64,000 bases of DNA from Atriophallophorus winterbourni (taxonomy: Eukaryota > Platyhelminthes > Trematoda > Plagiorchiida > Microphallidae), in assembly GCA_013407085.1 (NCBI GenBank), contig JACCGJ010010830.1:144468-208467 (forward strand), in the 5' to 3' direction. The notes beneath the pieces are model-generated. The model was not told the DNA's origin. It saw nothing but the letters and a program-made list of their open reading frames with translations, and did not search any database. The stretch's first letter is position 1, and each line of letters starts with the position of its first letter. The position numbers and the translations under genes are program-made. Positions 60,466-64,000 of this stretch are shown here, piece by piece.

Positions 60466-60918
60466 TCTCACATATTGGAAATTCGCAATATTTATCAGTA
60501 TTCGCATACTGTAAAGACTAGACGCTTTTGAAGCAATCTTTTCGTTCAAAATAATTTATAGTGGAAATCTCCTTAAACAAATTCCGTTGCATCAGTGCAA
60601 ACGTACCACACATCAGCTCTTCGATATTCTTGCCTAATCGCCGCACTTGACCCATCAATTTAAAGGTATTGCATTCCTTTTCATCAAAATCAAACAACTC
60701 TAAACTGATGCCGAATTTTGTTGAAGCCTGTTACAAATACGTTAGCCATACGTAGAAATATCATCTAATTCATAACCTTGAATGAGCTAGGTGTAATACT
60801 TGCATATATGTTGACATATACGGATAATCGGATATAATATAATGCCCATAAATTACATAGCATTTTATGAGTTTATACTTGTCAATATATTTTTTTTTCA
60901 GGAAAACATTTTACTTAC

Positions 60919-60933
60919 TAATTGATTTAGCGG
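60919..60933 (-). CDS. Candidate 15-nt micro-exon beta (M12)
   Basis: Acceptor AATTTACAG, CCGCTAAATCAATTA, donor GTAAGT. Full codons A K S I. Confidence 0.6.
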
Positions 60934-61452
60934 CTGTAAATTGATGGAAATTATCGAAACCGAATATAAATAATATTTTCATCAGTTTTCATATCATTTA
61001 GGATTATTTTTCAATAGTATGTCAGATGATTATCATTTTAACTTATGAATTTGGCTTTCATAATGTTGACAACGTAGTATTAGAAAGGAAATTCAAATAC
61101 GTTTGCCACTAATTTGAATGTTGTGCAATTCTGAAGGTTGGATTATATGCATCTTTATGCGGAGCCATTGAATCACTATTCCCTATAAATGTAGCCAATC
61201 GTGTGGATATTAATGGTTACAGCCTCTCCCAGCTATATTACAAAATCTACTTTAGAATGAAGATATTATCAAGCAAACAAATGGAAATCAAATAAAAGTT
61301 ATGCTATCACTCGATTAAACTATTTTAAAAATATAAATCTAAAATAAAATTCAACAAATGGGTGCATTTTTTGCAATAACAGCATCCTGTACACTTGCAG
61401 AATTTAATTGATTTTTTTGAGATATCCGATTAGCAAATTATTTTCCACTTAC

Positions 61453-61461
61453 CGCCCTTTG
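61453..61461 (-). CDS. Candidate 9-nt micro-exon alpha (M13)
   Basis: Acceptor GATTATGACAG, CAAAGGGCG, donor GTAAGT. Full codons K G. First exon candidate of the window in transcription order. Confidence 0.6.
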
Positions 61462-62269
61462 CTGTCATAATCATATGCAATGCGAATGATCAGATTTAAC
61501 TTGCAGATAATTTGCAATTAATAATTCGGAAGATGAATATGCATAAGTTAACTCAAACATATGTTACGTGTGTCAAGGCAAGACTAAACATTTCTAATCC
61601 TAGGAAATGTATGCCAAGCAAGTGTTTCATACAATATTATTGATTATCTTCTTGGGAACGAACAGACAAATTATATGTTTAGCTACCATTTAGGGACAAC
61701 TGAAAAGGTCAAATCGTTTTCCTTTGATATCATGTTGATGTAACTGAAATAAATAAGTTCTAGTTAAAATTGATTTATGGGGAAGCTTTCCGTGCCGGGA
61801 TCTAACGTCTTTCAGATATTCTTGCGCAATGTTTTCAAGCAAACTAGGTAGCATGTTTGCATAGCAATAGGTCAAGTCTCAGTCCGTTCGCTAAATTCCG
61901 AATATTGCTCAAACTACAAGCCAACTAACAAGATTTTCTTCATGTTTACTGTAGTGTTGTGAAACGAAATCCTCAATTACTGGTTTTTGAGATAAAAGTT
62001 AATTTTTTTGAGTAATGTTGGTCTAGCATTAAATGTATCATTAAGGAGCACTACCAGCACGTGGATTATACAAGTTCGTTTTAACAGACGACGTGTGGAA
62101 AACCTTGCATTTATCATGTATGGGAATCTTCATCAACTTATGTTTATGCCCTTTTAAAAAACCAAGACGTATGGCAGAGCTTCAGAGGTAAATTCGTTCA
62201 AAATTGAAAAACACAATCTTTAATCAGTGATAGCTGCTACGATACAAACATCTTTGAAAGAAAAGGTTG

Positions 62270-62854
62270 TGTGTTGGGCTCCGTCCTTCAATGTCGACCA
62301 TGAATGTACATCACATCGCATGAATTTCATGTTTTACAGCTTTTTGAATGACTAAACAATCGATTCGGTAAGAACAATCTCTCCCGCAGCGCTTACAACG
62401 ATAGGCAGAACTCTGTTGTATTGCATCAGTTGCACGCTGGCGGCGTGATCTGCGTTTAGCAGCCAAGAGCCTTCATATTTCTTTTGCAAATATCTTTGTA
62501 CCGCAACTGCGGTCTTCCCAATGGTCAACTTCCTGAGTGCAACTCACCATAGAGTAGATCTTTCGGAATACTACCATTTTCCATTCTACAGACATGATCA
62601 AGATACCGCAGGCGTCGCTTCCGTAATAGAATGAACATGCACTGTAGGCCAGCTTTTGAAAGCACTTCAGCATTATTCACTCTGTCCATCCATAATATGT
62701 TCAAGATACGACGGATGCTTCGTAGATGGAAAGCATTCAGCTTCCGTTCGTGTTTTGCGTGGGTGGTCCAGGTTTCACTGCTGTATAGTAACGCATTCAG
62801 TACGTACGCGCTGTATACCATCATCTTTGTATTTACAGTCAGCTTGTTTACCAT
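62270..62854 (-). pseudogene. RTE-like reverse transcriptase, C-terminal part
   Basis: Open from 62854 down to about 62525: VNKLTVNTKMMVYSAYVLNA (RTE elements typically have LxLxTKxxVYxAxVLxxLLYGSE here), ETWTTHAKHERKLNAFHLRS, ILNILWMDRVNNAEVL, RLRYLDHVCRMENGSIPKDL and LLYGEL, then a stop. Similar-looking sequence continues to about 62450 in another frame. The order matches the thumb/C-terminus of RTE-type proteins. No catalytic residues in this part. Confidence 0.88.
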
Positions 62855-62971
62855 AAAGACGAGAGTTCAATCTCAATGTGGCTTTCGCAAGGAAGATCAA
62901 CTTTTGACATGATCTTCGCCCTGAGACAACTTCAAGTAAAGTGTCGGGAACAGCGTATGCGATTATACGCT
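62855..62971 (+). pseudogene. RTE-like reverse transcriptase, QCGFR-region fragment
   Basis: SQCGFRKEDQLLT followed, after a frame change, by DMIFALRQLQVKCREQRMRL: the conserved RT block that precedes the first catalytic Asp. It continues, in element order, where the fragment at 59113-60126 stops. Confidence 0.82.
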
Positions 62972-64000
62972 AGATTATTTCATACTAAAAGCAAAACCAA
63001 AATAAATTTCCTAAATTTTTCCATTGTAGACCCTGAAATAAGTGTGGTGGTGCCCAACCGATTCTTTAATTAAACAAAAAGATGTTAGTATAACAAAAAT
63101 TCTAAAATTCGATTAATTAGTCCAAGGCAATAATGTATCTAAAGATATCAATGTAATCCGAGCAAAATAAGCGATTTTTGGTATAGCTTAAAATTCTCAT
63201 GAAATGAGACAAATTTTTCAAATTCACCATGGATTGTGGATAAATAAATCAATACAAAAGGGATTTGAAGCAGCGTTCTTTCGAAATCGTACAACAACTT
63301 TCACTTGTCGATCACAAATGTTAGACATTGTGATACCAGTATTGCAAATGAGAATTGTTTAAATCTTTGATTATTACTTAACTTTTGTAAATGAGACGTT
63401 TGAGAATAAGACCAATTTTGTTTAAACGTTTGAGGAAATGAATGTGATTCGTTTCCAAGGGCTATGGAGATTTCTATGATTTTCTTTTTTTTGGCGGTAT
63501 AATAAAATCTTCTCTTTTTAAATTATATGAACATTGGCTAAAATGAGTATTATGATTATCATTATTTAAATGGAACAGAATTAACATCTGCAAGATATGT
63601 GAAAATATTTGAGACCGATATGGAAATTATACTCATGAAAGGGAAGATTGCAATTTTGAACTGATCGGTCGTACCAAACTTATCCAACATTCGGAGACAA
63701 GGGCAAATTGTCAGCAGTTTTACCACTGCAGTGACACTGCCTGGATCAGTCTTGTTTGATTTTAAACATTTCACCTAATCTCAGATTTGTGGAGAAAATA
63801 ATTAAATAATTGAAAATTCAACTACACGAATAAAGTCATTTTGTTCTTCTTCTCCTGAATAGACTGGCAATGCCAGGCTAATCCAACAATGGCTTACAAG
63901 AACGACGTGTATTCAAAACTTCCATTTTTCAAGATTGCTCATATTAAATGGGAATGTTTTTGACAATCATAGACAAATGATTGCAAGTTTAATCGTCAAA

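Larger units (their letters stand above)
55240..61132. repeat. Main-array unit M12 (long form, three insertions)
   Basis: Alpha (55560), alpha-2 (58553), beta (60919), with CR1 fragments at 55692 and 57196 and an RTE fragment at 59113. A further deletion of roughly 300 bp of unit sequence lies near 57918. All three exon candidates survive. Confidence 0.82.
62267..62971. mobile_element. Composite, head-to-head RTE-like fragments
   Basis: Interrupts the unit between GAAAAGGTT and AGATTATTTCATAC. The left part (to 62854) is the RTE C-terminus on the minus strand; the right part (62855-62971) is the RTE RT start on the plus strand. The two halves of one element are in opposite orientation. Confidence 0.83.
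61133..64000. repeat. Main-array unit M13, partial at window edge
   Basis: Alpha (61453) and intron-like sequence continuing to the window end, with one composite RTE insertion at 62267-62971. The unit's relic and beta lie beyond the window. Confidence 0.83.

Noticed and set aside
61540..61600. 18-nt segment TCTTGCCTTGACACATAC between an AG and GTAACA in several units
   Set aside because: Phase 1 has an in-frame TGA and the donor is weak; the segment is conserved like the intron.
43735..61745. Good acceptor-like CATCAACAG sites followed by GATATCAAAGGAAAACGA on the minus strand
   Set aside because: No consistent donor; the possible exon varies from 34 to 45 nt, the acceptor is lost in M13, and phase 1 contains a stop.
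9060..61830. 14-nt segment ending at GTAAGATC in some main units
   Set aside because: Acceptor or donor is absent in many copies and length does not keep frame.

Overview
The window is AT-rich, intron-like, repeat-dominated DNA from an animal nuclear genome. I see no prokaryotic gene, rRNA, tRNA or CRISPR array. The recognisable long coding stretches are broken retrotransposons: CR1-like and RTE-like non-LTR elements and one short Ty3/Gypsy-type LTR element. Their protein style, together with the micro-exon architecture below, suggests a flatworm, most likely a trematode. This is an inference; a hemipteran insect with 'bicycle'-type genes is the main alternative.

Layout. (1) 1-5110: five tandem units of about 1.13-1.20 kb (gamma array), each with an internal 223-bp sub-repeat. 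(2) 5150-8403: two degenerate units of about 1.6-1.8 kb, each ending in a TA microsatellite. (3) 8404-64000: thirteen units of a larger family (main array), about 3.7 or 4.5 kb each, longer where retroelements have inserted and shorter where deleted. Two neighbouring 4,470-bp copies (about 24560-33500) are almost identical. Nearly every main unit carries the same relic of a CR1-like reverse transcriptase C-terminus on the + strand, usually with a TA microsatellite at the same place. The relic therefore entered the ancestral unit before amplification.

Main result. On the minus strand the arrays carry a regular series of very small GT-AG-bounded segments that look like micro-exons: 22 segments of exactly 9 nt (alpha), 11 of 15 nt (beta; one has 14 nt) and five of 42 or 36 nt (gamma). 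Splice sites are preserved in every listed copy while the segments between them vary. One reading phase (two leading bases, one trailing base) is open through all of them except the 14-nt beta; the other phases hit stops in one or more copies. In that phase alpha and beta encode short lysine-rich peptides and gamma encodes hydrophilic, charged, highly variable 11-13-residue peptides. I interpret this as the interior of one very large, internally amplified micro-exon gene transcribed from high to low coordinates, comparable to schistosome MEG genes. Less than about 1% of the DNA would be coding. Neither the first nor the last exon is in the window. Everything rests on splice-site pattern and phase; no transcript evidence was available.

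The later insertions (LTR element 12731-13420; CR1-like 21777-23655, 36774-38199, 55692-56220, 57196-57838; RTE-like 59113-60126 and 62267-62971) all lie between candidate exons and do not interrupt any of them.
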